The translations under genes and the position numbers were made by a program. Source: Lysobacter enzymogenes (GTDB lineage Bacteria; Pseudomonadota; Gammaproteobacteria; Xanthomonadales; Xanthomonadaceae). Taken from it: a DNA stretch of 64,000 nucleotides. The notes below the pieces were generated by a model that saw only the letters and a program-made list of their open reading frames with translations, searched no databases and was not told where the DNA came from. Shown here in pieces: positions 17,500-26,040 of this stretch. Every line of letters begins with the position of its first letter. Position 1 is the stretch's first letter. The stretch is taken from contig NZ_FNOG01000001.1 in assembly GCF_900106525.1 (NCBI RefSeq), positions 62,001 to 126,000 of the forward strand, read 5' to 3'.

Positions 17500-18417
17500 A
17501 TGAACCTCAAGCAGGCCCTGCCGATCGCCGTGGTCTCGGCGTTGATCGGCGCGCTGGCCGGCGGCGCCTTCGTTGCCCGGCGCGAGCGCGCCGAGCCCGC
17601 GCCTGCGCCGATAACCGCGCAGGCCGCGGCGCCCGTGCGCCACAACGATCAGGCCGAACCCGCGTCGCCCTATCCCCAATACCTTTCCCTCGGCGGCGCC
17701 GCACCGGTGAGCTTCGAAGCCCTGCGCAAACGCGCGCAACGCGATCCGGCGTTCCTGCAAGACCTGCTGCGCCGCTACGGCCAGGAAACCGCCGCGGACG
17801 CGCGCGGCGAACTGCTGGCGTTGCTGCACGCGGTCGGCGGCGAGGAGGTGCTGCGCTACGCGCTGTCGCGCGCGGCCAGCACCCGCGCCGAGGACGAGCG
17901 CATCGGCCTCGACCTGCTCGGCGGCTACTCGCTGCAGCGCGCCGAAGTGCGCGAAGCCTTGCTGGCCAAGCTGCGCGCCGGCGGCGAACCGCAGCGCGAG
18001 GCCGAACTGATCCGCCGGCTCACCCCGGCGACGATGCCCGAGGAAGACGCCGCGCCGGTGATCGAGCGGCTCGCCGCGCTCGCCGGCGACAGCGATGCGG
18101 AAGTGCGCGGCGATGCGGTGGCGCAACTGGCGCAGTGGGCCGAGCCGGCGCAAGCCGAGGACGCGCTGCACCGCGCCCTGCTCGATCCCGCCGCGAGCGT
18201 GCGCAGCAAGGCGATCGTCGCGGTATCGGGGGCGGCCGCGCGCAGCGAGCGGCTCAAGGACGCGCTGCTGGCTATCGCCGCCGACCCCGCCAGCAACGCC
18301 GCCGACCGCGGCGCCGCGGCGATGGCCTTGCAGGACTTCCGCCTCAACCGCGCCGAGTACGCGATCTGGCAGCGCGCCCAGGCCCGGGCCGACGCCGAGA
18401 GCGGCGAGGGCGGCTGA
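17500..18417 (+). CDS. Membrane-anchored HEAT-repeat protein
   Basis: 305 residues from the ATG at 17500 (MNLKQALPIAVVSALIGALAGGAFVARRE). One N-terminal transmembrane or signal-anchor helix is followed by a Pro/Ala linker and an alpha-helical solenoid. Segments such as 'LLAKLRAGGEPQREAELIRRL', 'VIERLAALAGDSDAEVRGDAVAQLAQWAEP' and 'ALLDPAASVRSKAIVAVSGAAARSERLKDALLAIAADP' show the HEAT pattern with Asp/Val and Arg at conserved positions. It is probably a periplasmic interaction scaffold. Upstream in-frame ATGs lack a ribosome-binding site. No operon partner is evident. Confidence 0.82.
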   Translation: MNLKQALPIAVVSALIGALAGGAFVARRERAEPAPAPITAQAAAPVRHNDQAEPASPYPQYLSLGGAAPVSFEALRKRAQRDPAFLQDLLRRYGQETAADARGELLALLHAVGGEEVLRYALSRAASTRAEDERIGLDLLGGYSLQRAEVREALLAKLRAGGEPQREAELIRRLTPATMPEEDAAPVIERLAALAGDSDAEVRGDAVAQLAQWAEPAQAEDALHRALLDPAASVRSKAIVAVSGAAARSERLKDALLAIAADPASNAADRGAAAMALQDFRLNRAEYAIWQRAQARADAESGEGG

Positions 18418-18661
18418 GCCGCCGGTTTCGCGCCATCCGCGCGCGAATGGGCGCGGATCGCAGCTCCGGCGTGATCGAAGGCCGGTTCAGTTGAGTTGGG
18501 TCGATGCGTCCGTGGCTGAACGGGTTGGCATCCGGGTGCTAGCGTTAAAAGCCATCAAAATCAATCGGCTAGTGAGCCCGTTGCAGGCGCCGATGGGCCT
18601 CTGGAGCCGGTCCGGACCCGGTCGGGCGGGGCGCGGGGATGAATTTCGCTGTCGGGACCAA

Positions 18662-18850
18662 TTGATTTTCCCCGCGGACGCCACTACGGTGTGCGTGCTG
18701 AGTTAGTCAAGGGTCACCGTAGGTCGTGACCCGATGCCGTAGATCGTCGATTCACAGATCCACTCCATCGTTCCACGCTTCCTCCTTGCGACCAGCTCCA
18801 ACGCCGCGAAAGCGGTACTTACAACGTTATGTTTCAAGGAGTTAGCAAAA
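18662..18850 (+). promoter_or_regulatory. Candidate promoter and long 5' leader of the cold-shock gene
   Basis: TTGATT (18662-18667) and TACGGT (18685-18690) are 17 bases apart and would give a leader of about 150 nt, typical of cspA-type mRNAs whose 5' UTR folds differently with temperature. AAGGAG at 18838-18843 is the ribosome-binding site. The rest of the 433-base gap (18418-18661) shows no gene. Confidence 0.45.
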
Positions 18851-19060
18851 ATGGCTGATCGTGAGAACGGCACCGTCAAGTGGTTCAACGACGCTAAGGG
18901 CTTCGGCTTCATCTCCCGCGAGAGCGGCGACGATGTGTTCGTGCACTTCCGCGCCATCCTCGGCAACGGCTTCAAGAGCCTCCAGGAAGGCCAGAAGGTC
19001 TCGTTCGTCGTGACCCAGGGCCAGAAGGGCCTGCAGGCCGACCAGGTCCAGCCGCTGTAA
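18851..19060 (+). CDS. cspA: Cold-shock protein, CspA family
   Basis: A 69-residue single cold-shock domain. Both RNA-binding motifs are intact: RNP1 KGFGFI (residues 17-22) and RNP2 VFVHF (residues 30-34), after the canonical [11 protein letters not shown]. It binds single-stranded RNA/DNA and melts secondary structure in the cytoplasm. The gene has a long leader, a strong AAGGAG site and its own terminator, so it is monocistronic. Whether it is cold-induced or constitutive cannot be judged. The symbol denotes the family only. Confidence 0.95.
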   Translation: MADRENGTVKWFNDAKGFGFISRESGDDVFVHFRAILGNGFKSLQEGQKVSFVVTQGQKGLQADQVQPL

Positions 19061-19115
19061 TAGCGGTTGCCGCCTAGGCAAGTCTGCGGCGGACCCGTCC
19101 GCCAATGCATTAGAG

Positions 19116-19142
19116 AAGCCCGGCGCAAGCCGGGCTTTTCTT
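19116..19142 (+). terminator. Intrinsic terminator of the cold-shock gene
   Basis: A 9-bp GC stem (19116-19124 with 19129-19137), a GCAA tetraloop and a TTTTCTTTT tract. Confidence 0.92.
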
Positions 19143-19264
19143 TTGTCCGCACCCAACCCGGCGCGCGCCTGCGCCGACGGCGCGCGTTGCCGCCGCCGTG
19201 CGTACTTTTCTTTGCGCCGCGCCGGCGCGACCATGATCGCCCCTCCCCGCGACGAGCGCGCGCC

Positions 19265-19813
19265 ATGCTCCCCGACAACGAATCCGACTACGAAGACGAC
19301 GGCTACGACTTCGCCGGCGGCGACGACGGCGAGGAGCTCGACGACGAGGCCCTGGTCTGGCAGTTGCTGCTGTTGATCAACCCCGGCGACGAAGACAGCG
19401 CGCTGCAGCAGTTCGCCCGCTACCGCGAAGCGCGCGAGGAAAACGGCGACGAGCGCGAACCGGCCGAGACCGTGCAGGAGGCCATCGACTGGACCTCGGG
19501 CTTCTACGTCGACTGGAAGGACACCGCCAGTTTCGTCGACGTGCTCGACCAACTCGCCGCGCGCTGGAACCTGCGCATCGAGTGGGGCGTGGAAGATCCT
19601 ACCGACGACGAGTTCCTCGACCGGGTCGACGTGCCCGAGCTGATGTCGATCGCCTACGACCGGCTGCGCGAGCACGGCTACACGCTGTGGAACTACGACA
19701 CCGGCGGCGACGCCTACGCCGGCTGGATCGCGCTGCGGCGCGACGATGAGAACATGAAGGCCGTCGCCACCGGCCTGGGCATCGATGTGCAGCCGGCCAA
19801 CGAGGCGTTCTGA
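19265..19813 (+). CDS. Acidic cytoplasmic protein, possibly DUF6630 family
   Basis: 182 residues from the ATG at 19265. The N-terminus is extremely acidic (DNESDYEDDGYDFAGGDDGEELDDE), followed by a soluble alpha/beta region: 'ALVWQLLLLINPGDEDSALQQFARYR', 'AIDWTSGFYVDWKDTASFVDVLDQLAARWNLRIEW' and the ending 'LWNYDTGGDAYAGWIALRRDDE'. The C-terminal pattern resembles DUF6630 proteins; a relation to RraB-like regulators was considered and is weaker. It has no signal peptide. Expression from its own promoter after the cspA terminator is assumed. Confidence 0.75.
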   Translation: MLPDNESDYEDDGYDFAGGDDGEELDDEALVWQLLLLINPGDEDSALQQFARYREAREENGDEREPAETVQEAIDWTSGFYVDWKDTASFVDVLDQLAARWNLRIEWGVEDPTDDEFLDRVDVPELMSIAYDRLREHGYTLWNYDTGGDAYAGWIALRRDDENMKAVATGLGIDVQPANEAF

Positions 19814-19837
19814 GTGCCGTAAGCACTGAGACAAGAG

Positions 19838-19993
19838 CGTCGGGCCTGAAGGCCCTCCCACAATCGCTGAAGGCACTTCCACAACAACGGAAGGCCTCCC
19901 TACAACTGAAGGAAGCCCTCTCAAAACCGCTGAAGGCCTTCCTGTAACAATCGGGGCCCGCCGGCTCTTGTGGGAGGGCCTTCAGGCCCGACG
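19838..19993. repeat. Inverted pair of the gggagggccttcaggcc element
   Basis: Copies at 19838-19863 and 19969-19993 face each other, with degenerate ctgaagg/ccttcag pieces between them (near 19867, 19909 and 19931). They fill the 205-base space between converging genes and may act as a bidirectional terminator-like structure. Confidence 0.7.
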
Positions 19994-20018
19994 CTCTGCT
20001 CTCAGTCGCGGCGTTCTC

Positions 20019-21029
20019 TCAGTGCTTGCAGAACGCCGCCACCCGCGGATGCCGCTGCTCGAAGGTGCCGAGCTTGCCGAACAGGCCATCGAAGTAACCC
20101 ACTGCGATCGCCACCACCTTGCGCAGCTTGTGCTGCTCGCACACCAGCACGCAGGCCACCTGGTGCAGGGTCAGCAGCTCGATCAGCCAATGGATCGACC
20201 AGCGCGAGGCGTTGGAGCGCAGCGCGTGCACGGCGTTGCGCGAGGCGTAGTAGCGGCGCCAGGCGACGTGGTTGCTGGTCGAGAAGATCCCGCGCTTGAC
20301 GTACTGGCCGACCTGCTGGCGCAGCTCGACCTCGGTGTTGACCAGCACCGGCACGCCGTTGCGGGTCGCGCGCAGGCCGTATTCGATGTCGACGTACTCG
20401 ATGAAGTAGTCCTCGCGGAACTCGCCGATGCGCGCGAACGCCGCGGCCGAGACCGCCGAGCCCGAGGAGATCACGAACAAGGTCGGCACCAGGCCTTCGC
20501 TGCGCTCGTCGATGCGCTCGGGCTTGGGCAGCCGCGCCTGCGGCGAAAACACCGGCAGGTAGCGGCCCAGGTTCACCTCGAACACTTTGGGGCCGACGAT
20601 GAAGGCCTCGTTCTCGTCCTGCGCGCGCGCGCAGGCGCGCATCATGCCGGGGAAGAAATCCGTGCCGAGCTGCGAGTCCTGATCGAGCAGGAACACCACC
20701 CGGCGGCCGGCGTCGAACAAGGCGCGCGCGCCGACGTTGTAGGCGCCGGAGATGCCGCCGCGGTTGGCGTTGTGGCGCACCTCGATGCCGTGGGCGCGCA
20801 GCCGCGCGTGCATCGCCGCGTCAGCGCTGGGCGAGTTGTCGACCGCGATCAGGTGGCGACAGGCGGCGCGCACGCGTTCGAGGTGCTCGACGTGCTCGGG
20901 CTGCGGCTGCCACAGCACCACCACCGCGCCGAAGGCGTCGGGATCGGGTTGAGGATCGGGCGGCGCGGACGCAGCGAGGGCGCTCGCTGCGTCGCGATCG
21001 TCCGCCGCGGGCAAGCCGGCCTCGCTCAT
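20019..21029 (-). CDS. Family 2 glycosyltransferase (rhamnosyltransferase-like)
   Basis: 336 residues starting MSEAGLPAADDRD at 21029. The GT2 Rossmann-like core is visible: 'GAVVVLWQPQPEHVEHLERVRAACRHLIAVDNSP', 'NANRGGISGAYNVGARALFDAGRRVVFLLDQDSQLG' (the DQDS is the nucleotide-sugar/metal motif) and 'FIEYVDIEYGLRATRNGVPVLVNTEVELRQQ', which contains the ED-like acceptor-site acid found in bacterial rhamnosyltransferases. It would transfer a sugar from an NDP or NTP donor on the cytoplasmic face. Its start overlaps the stop of the upstream acyltransferase-like gene (21026-21029), so the two are coupled and may build one acylated sugar product. Confidence 0.88.
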   Translation of the reverse strand: MSEAGLPAADDRDAASALAASAPPDPQPDPDAFGAVVVLWQPQPEHVEHLERVRAACRHLIAVDNSPSADAAMHARLRAHGIEVRHNANRGGISGAYNVGARALFDAGRRVVFLLDQDSQLGTDFFPGMMRACARAQDENEAFIVGPKVFEVNLGRYLPVFSPQARLPKPERIDERSEGLVPTLFVISSGSAVSAAAFARIGEFREDYFIEYVDIEYGLRATRNGVPVLVNTEVELRQQVGQYVKRGIFSTSNHVAWRRYYASRNAVHALRSNASRWSIHWLIELLTLHQVACVLVCEQHKLRKVVAIAVGYFDGLFGKLGTFEQRHPRVAAFCKH

Positions 21030-22351
21030 GCCGCTTCCCGCAGCGGCAGCGCCGCGGCCGGCGCGTGCGAGCGCTCGCGCAGCAGGCGCATGGCGATCTC
21101 GCGGATGCGCTCGACCTGTGCGCGCGACAGCGAAGCGGTGTCGCAGGTGAAGACGAAGTCCAGCTCGCCGGCGTAGCCCGAACTCAGGATCGCGGTGGTG
21201 CTGCGCCAGGGCAGGCGCGCGGTCGGGCTGTAGACGGTCTCCAGGCGGAAGCCCGGATAGTCCTGCGGGATGTCGATGCGGCCGATGTTGGAGATGGTGG
21301 TATCGAACTTGTCCAGGTCGGAACGGCGTTCGGCGACGAACTGGCCGAAGATCGAATGCATCATCTCCAGGCCGATGAAGTACTCGTGCACGTTGCGGCT
21401 GATCCGCTCGACCTTCTGGTTGAGCCGGCCTTTGAACACCCGCGCCTGTTCCCAGAACGCCGCGTCGTCGACGTTCTCCGGCGCGAGCTCGGTGTCGAGC
21501 GGGACGATGGTGCCCGGCGCCGCGGCGAACAATTGGTCGGGACGGATCAGGGTGAGGAATTTGCGGATGTCCACCGGCGAGAAGATCTTGCCGGTGGCTG
21601 CGGCGCCCTTGACCGTGCGGAAGGCCAGCGAGAACGCCACGCTCATCGCCGCGAACACGGTCACGCCCTCGGCCTTGGCGCGCGCGGCCAGCGCCGCGGT
21701 GTCCTCGCGCGAGAGCTTCCAGTGCAGGACGAAGAACTCGCCCTGCGGCACCGGCTTGCGCCTGCGCCGCAGGCTGAAGAACAAACGGAACGCCAGCGCC
21801 TTCCACGCCGCGCTGCGGCGCACGCGGCGGTCGCTCAACGCCTGCGCCGGCAGGATGTCCTCGAGCGCGTTGAAGCCGGTGTGCGTGCCGATGTCGAGCG
21901 CGGGGTCGGCGCACAGCGCGAGGATCTCGCGCAGCAGGGTCAGCATCGACATGCCGTCGCAGATCACGTGATGGCAGGCCAGCAGCAGTTCGCCGACCTC
22001 GCCCTGGGCGTCGCGGCCGCGCACCCAGGTCAGCCGCATCAGCGGCGCGCGGGTGGTATCGAAGCGGGTTTCGCGTTCGATGTGCGACTGGCGCTGCCAT
22101 TCCTCGTCGTCGATGCGCTCAGTGATGCGCAGCGGGATCGGCTGCGGGGCGTCTTCGAGCACCATGGTCGGCGGATCGCCGTCCTCGACCGAGCAGCGCA
22201 GCATCGGGTGCTTGCGCTGGACCCGGTCGAGCGCGTCGCGCAGCCGCCGTTCGTCGAGCGCGCCGCGCACGCGCGCGGCCTGGACGATGGTGAAGGTGGA
22301 ATCGCGATCGACGTACATGACGCGCTCGCACAGCATCATCTTGCGTTTCAT
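21026..22351 (-). CDS. Stand-alone condensation-domain acyltransferase
   Basis: 441 residues with the fold of NRPS condensation domains and PapA/alcohol acyltransferases. The active site HHVICDG lies at residues 127-133 (HHxxxDG), followed by 'MSMLTLLREI'. The C-lobe has the DFVFTCDT region that replaces the usual DFG floor motif. It starts MKRKMMLCERVMYVDRDSTF with no adjacent carrier or adenylation domain, so it is not part of a megasynthase. It most likely transfers an acyl group from a thioester to a hydroxyl or amine. Translational coupling to the glycosyltransferase suggests a glycolipid. No strong Shine-Dalgarno is seen. Confidence 0.82.
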   Translation of the reverse strand: MKRKMMLCERVMYVDRDSTFTIVQAARVRGALDERRLRDALDRVQRKHPMLRCSVEDGDPPTMVLEDAPQPIPLRITERIDDEEWQRQSHIERETRFDTTRAPLMRLTWVRGRDAQGEVGELLLACHHVICDGMSMLTLLREILALCADPALDIGTHTGFNALEDILPAQALSDRRVRRSAAWKALAFRLFFSLRRRRKPVPQGEFFVLHWKLSREDTAALAARAKAEGVTVFAAMSVAFSLAFRTVKGAAATGKIFSPVDIRKFLTLIRPDQLFAAAPGTIVPLDTELAPENVDDAAFWEQARVFKGRLNQKVERISRNVHEYFIGLEMMHSIFGQFVAERRSDLDKFDTTISNIGRIDIPQDYPGFRLETVYSPTARLPWRSTTAILSSGYAGELDFVFTCDTASLSRAQVERIREIAMRLLRERSHAPAAALPLREAA

Positions 22352-22393
22352 CGGAGGGCTCGTGTGGGGAGGTGGAAGCGGTCTGGGGTGGGG

Positions 22394-22431
22394 CCCTCAC
22401 CCCAACCCCTCTCCCGCAAACGGGAGAGGGG
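22394..22431. repeat. cctctcccg/cgggagagg palindromic repeat
   Basis: One copy (ccctcaccccaacccctctc followed by its cgggagagg arm) in the 98-base spacer between two minus-strand genes. Being transcribed, it may form a hairpin in the mRNA. Confidence 0.75.
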
Positions 22432-22449
22432 CCTTGGTTCGATCGGCGG

Positions 22450-24054
22450 TCAGCAGTCGGGAATCACCGCGCCGCTGTTGTCGCGGGCCTCGTCGTTGCC
22501 CCAGCGGCTGAGGTAATACGCCGAGACCCAGGCGCCGGCCGGGCCGACGTCGAGATCGGTCTTGAGCCAGTAGTGGTTGTAGGAATTGCCTACGCGCACT
22601 TCCTCGCCCCAGGCCTTGCAGTAGACGTAGTTGGTGCCCTGGTTCAAGGTGCCGACCGGGGTCAGCGTCGACGGCCACTTGTAGCCGGTCGCGTTGGCGA
22701 AGGTGTCGACCCAATACTTGCCGGGCGGATTCGGATTGCCGCCGCCGCCGTTGATCAGGTTGTAGTAGTTCGACCAGGGGAAGTACTTGCCGGGGTCGTA
22801 GCGGTTCTCGTTGCCCGAGAGCATGCCGTGACCCTTGACCCGCACGCTGTCGGGCACCAGGTGGAAGGTGTCGTAGCCCGGGCCCTTCCAGGCGCTGGCG
22901 CAGTTGACGCCGCGGCGCGCGCAGATGCTCTTGGTCAGCCGCGCCGAGGCGTTGACCATCGCCGCCGACCAGTTGCCGGCGTCGGCGGCGCGGCCGTCGT
23001 GCTCGATGCCGATGGTGTAGTAGTTATGGTTCTTCGCATGCCAGGCCTGATGGTATTCGCGCACCATCTGGGTGATCTGGCCGTCGGACTTGCGGATCAG
23101 GTAATGCGCCGAGACTTGCGCGCTGGGGTTCTGGAACCACGAGATCGAGCCCGCGTAAGAGCCTTCCATCGTGTGCATGATCACCGCGCTCGTCTGGTTG
23201 GAGGCGGTGCTGTAGTTGCTGGAACTGGCCGGGTTCCAAATCGCTTCGCCGAAATCGACTGCCTTGGCGCCGACGTCGGTGGCCGGCGCGGCGCTGCGCG
23301 CCAGTTCGCGGCTCAGCGCCGGATTCGCGCGCACGCTGTCGTCGGCGGCGTTCATCAGCAGCGCCGGCGCGCGCAGTTTCTGCAACTGGCCGGCGTCGAA
23401 GGCGCGTTCGAGTTCGAGCGGCTGCGCGGGAATCTTCACCCCTTGCGCGTCCACGCCTTGCTGCAGGGTCTGCATGACGCCGTAGGCGAAGCTCTGGCGC
23501 GCGTAGTCGGCGATGCCGCCGTTGCTGGCGCCGTAGCCGGCGTAGCGGGCCAGCACCGCAGCCATCGCCTCAGGTTGGGCCAGCGCGCGGCTGCGCTTGT
23601 CGGGTTGGCCGGCGGCGAGCGCGCGGTCGAGCAACGCGGCGGCGGCGAGGATGTTGCTTTCCGGATCGTCGATCACTTGCTGCGCGCTGCGCCCTATCAG
23701 GCGCGCGCCGTCGCCGACCATGTCGGCGAAGCCGCCGCCGTGATAGAGGCCCATGACGCCGTAGGAGCGCGGCATATGCAGGTCGCGCGGGTTCTGCGCT
23801 TCCGGGCGCACGTGGACCCAGTTGGTTTCGCTGTAGGCGATGGCTTCCAGCGCGCCGGCCGGAAGATTGGGATAGCGCGCGTAGGCGCGGCGGAAGTACT
23901 CGGGATAGGCCGCGCGCGCGACTTGCGCGGCGACCAGTGCGTTGCTGCGATCCAGTTCCAGGCGCAAGGCGGCGGCATCGGGCGCGGCGGCGGCGCCGAG
24001 CGAACCCAACAGCAAGGCGCCGCCGAGAGCTGCGGCGAGAGTGTGCGAATGCAT
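22450..24054 (-). CDS. Secreted N-acetylmuramoyl-L-alanine amidase with SH3-like C-terminal domain
   Basis: 534 residues from the ATG at 24054 (AAGGAG upstream). A signal peptide (to ~residue 24) is followed by the same helical N-region as the amidase at 12145 (EYFRRAYARYPNLPAGALEAIAYSETNW, MPRSYGVMGLYHGGGFADMVG) and an Amidase_2 domain with VIMHTMEG and 'VKGHGMLSGNENRYDPGKYF' providing the zinc ligands. The C-terminus differs: after a Gly/Asn/Pro linker, a cysteine-containing module 'YVYCKAWGEEVRVGNSYNHYWLKTDLDVGP..VSAYYLSRWGNDEA' ends VIPDC. This module is common on extracellular peptidases and amidases and is presumably for wall binding. The gene stands alone. Confidence 0.92.
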   Translation of the reverse strand: MHSHTLAAALGGALLLGSLGAAAAPDAAALRLELDRSNALVAAQVARAAYPEYFRRAYARYPNLPAGALEAIAYSETNWVHVRPEAQNPRDLHMPRSYGVMGLYHGGGFADMVGDGARLIGRSAQQVIDDPESNILAAAALLDRALAAGQPDKRSRALAQPEAMAAVLARYAGYGASNGGIADYARQSFAYGVMQTLQQGVDAQGVKIPAQPLELERAFDAGQLQKLRAPALLMNAADDSVRANPALSRELARSAAPATDVGAKAVDFGEAIWNPASSSNYSTASNQTSAVIMHTMEGSYAGSISWFQNPSAQVSAHYLIRKSDGQITQMVREYHQAWHAKNHNYYTIGIEHDGRAADAGNWSAAMVNASARLTKSICARRGVNCASAWKGPGYDTFHLVPDSVRVKGHGMLSGNENRYDPGKYFPWSNYYNLINGGGGNPNPPGKYWVDTFANATGYKWPSTLTPVGTLNQGTNYVYCKAWGEEVRVGNSYNHYWLKTDLDVGPAGAWVSAYYLSRWGNDEARDNSGAVIPDC

Positions 24055-24350
24055 CGGACGATCTCCTTCGGACGCGGCCGCAAGCGGCCGCGTATTGGCA
24101 TGGCAAGCATGGATCCCGTAGGTTCATTGTCTTGACCGCGCACGCGCGTTACGTGATCGCTTGCCGGAAACGGCCGCGAGATGACAGATCGATCTGTGCC
24201 CGCGTTTCCATATCCGGCGTTTGATCCGCGCCGCCGCGGGCGATTCACGCTGGTGAACGCGCGGACTGCGGCGCAAGCGCATCGCGGTCCGCGTGCGCGC
24301 TGCGCGCGAGCGGTGGCGAACGCAACGCGATATGCGCTAAAGCGCGCATG
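24055..24350. other. Intergenic region upstream of the second amidase
   Basis: Between this amidase and the MFS gene there are 376 bases without a credible gene. An imperfect dyad agatgacagatcgatctgtg lies near 24179-24198, about 125 bases upstream of the amidase start, and could be a regulatory site. The far end carries the terminator of the MFS gene. Confidence 0.4.
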
Positions 24351-24390
24351 CGCGAACGCCGCCGCCCCGCGAAGGGCGACGGCGTTCGCG
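24351..24390 (-). terminator. Terminator hairpin of the MFS transporter gene
   Basis: A 17-bp stem with one mismatch (24351-24367 with 24374-24390) lies 40 bases beyond the MFS stop on the minus strand. The following tract is not strongly T-rich. Confidence 0.6.
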
Positions 24391-24430
24391 ATCGAAAGCG
24401 ATGCGCGTCAAACCACGCGCGCGGCCGCAC

Positions 24431-25702
24431 TCACCAACTGTCTTCGAGATAGCGCGGCTGGCAGGCCATGCGCCCGCCCACGATCAACACCAGCAGGCAG
24501 GCGCCGAGCATCGCGAACGGCCACACCCAGCCGTGGCTGCGTTCGTGCAGCCAGCCGAACAGCAGCGGGCCGGCGCAGCTCAAGGTGTAGCCCAGGCCCT
24601 GCATGAAGCCCGACAGCGCGGCCGAACCGGCCGGCGTGCGCGTGCGCAGGTTGATCAGGGTCAGCGCCAACGGGAAGGTGCTCGGGCCCAGGCCGATCAG
24701 CGCCACCCACACGAAGGTCAGATGCATTGGCGCCAGCAGCAGGCCGGCGAAGCCGCCCAGGTAACACAGCACGCAGGCCAGCACGATCGGGAACGGATTG
24801 GCGATGCGCACCGCCAGCGCCGGCATGGTCAGCGCGCTGATCATGCCCAGGGTGGAGAACAGCGCCACCATCGCGCCGCCGAGCGCGGGGCTGCCGCCGG
24901 CTTCGACCAGCAGCTTGGGCAGCCAGGTGAACATCGAATAGGTCACCAGCGAAGTCATGCCGAACATCAGCGTCATGCCCCAGGCCACCGGCGAGCGCCA
25001 GACCTTGCCGCGCGCGGCGGCCGCCGGCAGTTCCGGCGCTTCGTCGCCGCCGGCGACGGCGCGGTCGTGGGTGCGCGCGAGTTCGCGCGCCTGCGCCGAA
25101 CGGCCGCGCGCTTCCATCCACAGCACGCTGAGCCACGGCAGCGCCGCCGCCACCGCCACCAGCGACCACGAGGCCAGCGACACCCGCCAGCCCGCGGCCT
25201 GGGCCAGCGGCACCGCGGTCAGCGCGGGCAGGATCGTGCCGAGCTGCAGCACGGTGATGTAGGCGGTGCTGACGGTGCCGACGCGGTCGCCGAAATAGCG
25301 CTTCACCAGCGGCGGCAGCACCACGTTGCCGATGCCCATGCCGGCCAGCGCGACCGCGTTGGCGGCAAGCAATTGCCAGGTGTCGCCGACGAAGCCGCGC
25401 GCGAGCAGGCCGAGCGCGGCCACCGCCATCGCCAGCAGTGCCGCGCGCTCCAGGCCAATGCGATGGGCCAGGCTCGGCGTGGCCACGCCGAACAGCGCGA
25501 ACGCGGCGGTGGGCACCATGCCGAACACGCCGGTCATGGTCGCGCCGAAGGCGAATTCGCGGCCCAGCGCGTCCAGCAGCGGCGTCAGCGAGGTCACCGC
25601 GGTGCGCAGGGTGAACGCCGACAGCACGATGCCGGCCAGCACCCAGGCGCGTCCCTGCCACAGCGGACGGATGGCGGAAGCGGGGGCGGCGGTGGCGCTC
25701 AT
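24431..25702 (-). CDS. MFS transporter, CynX/NimT type
   Basis: 423 residues from the ATG at 25702 (MSATAAPASAIRPLWQG). Twelve hydrophobic helices are arranged in two halves with a cytoplasmic loop around residues 190-225. Recognisable features are 'AFTLRTAVTSLTPLLDALGREFAFGATMTGVFGMVPTAAFALFG' in helices 1-2, 'NVVLPPLVKRYFGDRVGTVSTAYI' and 'LINLRTRTPAGSAALSGFMQGLGYTLSCAGPLLFGWLHE', which fit the cyanate/2-nitroimidazole (CynX/NimT) branch. It would export or import a small anion or drug; the substrate is unproven. No cyanase or regulator is nearby. Confidence 0.87.
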   Translation of the reverse strand: MSATAAPASAIRPLWQGRAWVLAGIVLSAFTLRTAVTSLTPLLDALGREFAFGATMTGVFGMVPTAAFALFGVATPSLAHRIGLERAALLAMAVAALGLLARGFVGDTWQLLAANAVALAGMGIGNVVLPPLVKRYFGDRVGTVSTAYITVLQLGTILPALTAVPLAQAAGWRVSLASWSLVAVAAALPWLSVLWMEARGRSAQARELARTHDRAVAGGDEAPELPAAAARGKVWRSPVAWGMTLMFGMTSLVTYSMFTWLPKLLVEAGGSPALGGAMVALFSTLGMISALTMPALAVRIANPFPIVLACVLCYLGGFAGLLLAPMHLTFVWVALIGLGPSTFPLALTLINLRTRTPAGSAALSGFMQGLGYTLSCAGPLLFGWLHERSHGWVWPFAMLGACLLVLIVGGRMACQPRYLEDSW

Positions 25703-26003
25703 GGGATTCGGCTTCGACGGCGGCAACAGGAGGGGGAGATACGACGAACGGCGCGGCCGCGAGGCCGCGCACAGGCGCGAAAGGCGTCGTTCGTGCGGCG
25801 CGCCGCGAAGCGCGCGGGCGGGGAAGCGGGGGAGGCTAGGCGACAGTGTGGCCACTGCGCGCGATGCGCGCCAGCATCGGCGCGGCAACGGTCAGTTGCG
25901 GCAAAGTCGCGGCCGCGCGCGTGCGGCCGGAGCTGCGCTGGTGCGGGCGGGTGCTTGCGGCGCGCGGGCCCGGGCGCGTGTTTGCGCGCCCGGGCGTGCG
26001 TTG

Positions 26004-26032
26004 CCGGGCGCGGCCGCGAAGGCCGCGCCCGG
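26004..26032 (-). terminator. Hairpin after the M48 peptidase gene
   Basis: A perfect 12-bp GC stem (26004-26015 with 26021-26032) directly follows the stop at 26041 on the minus strand. A second cgcccgggcgc dyad follows it. No T-tract is visible. The remaining ~300 bases up to the MFS start carry only similar GC palindromes. Confidence 0.5.
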
Positions 26033-26040
26033 CCTCGGCC

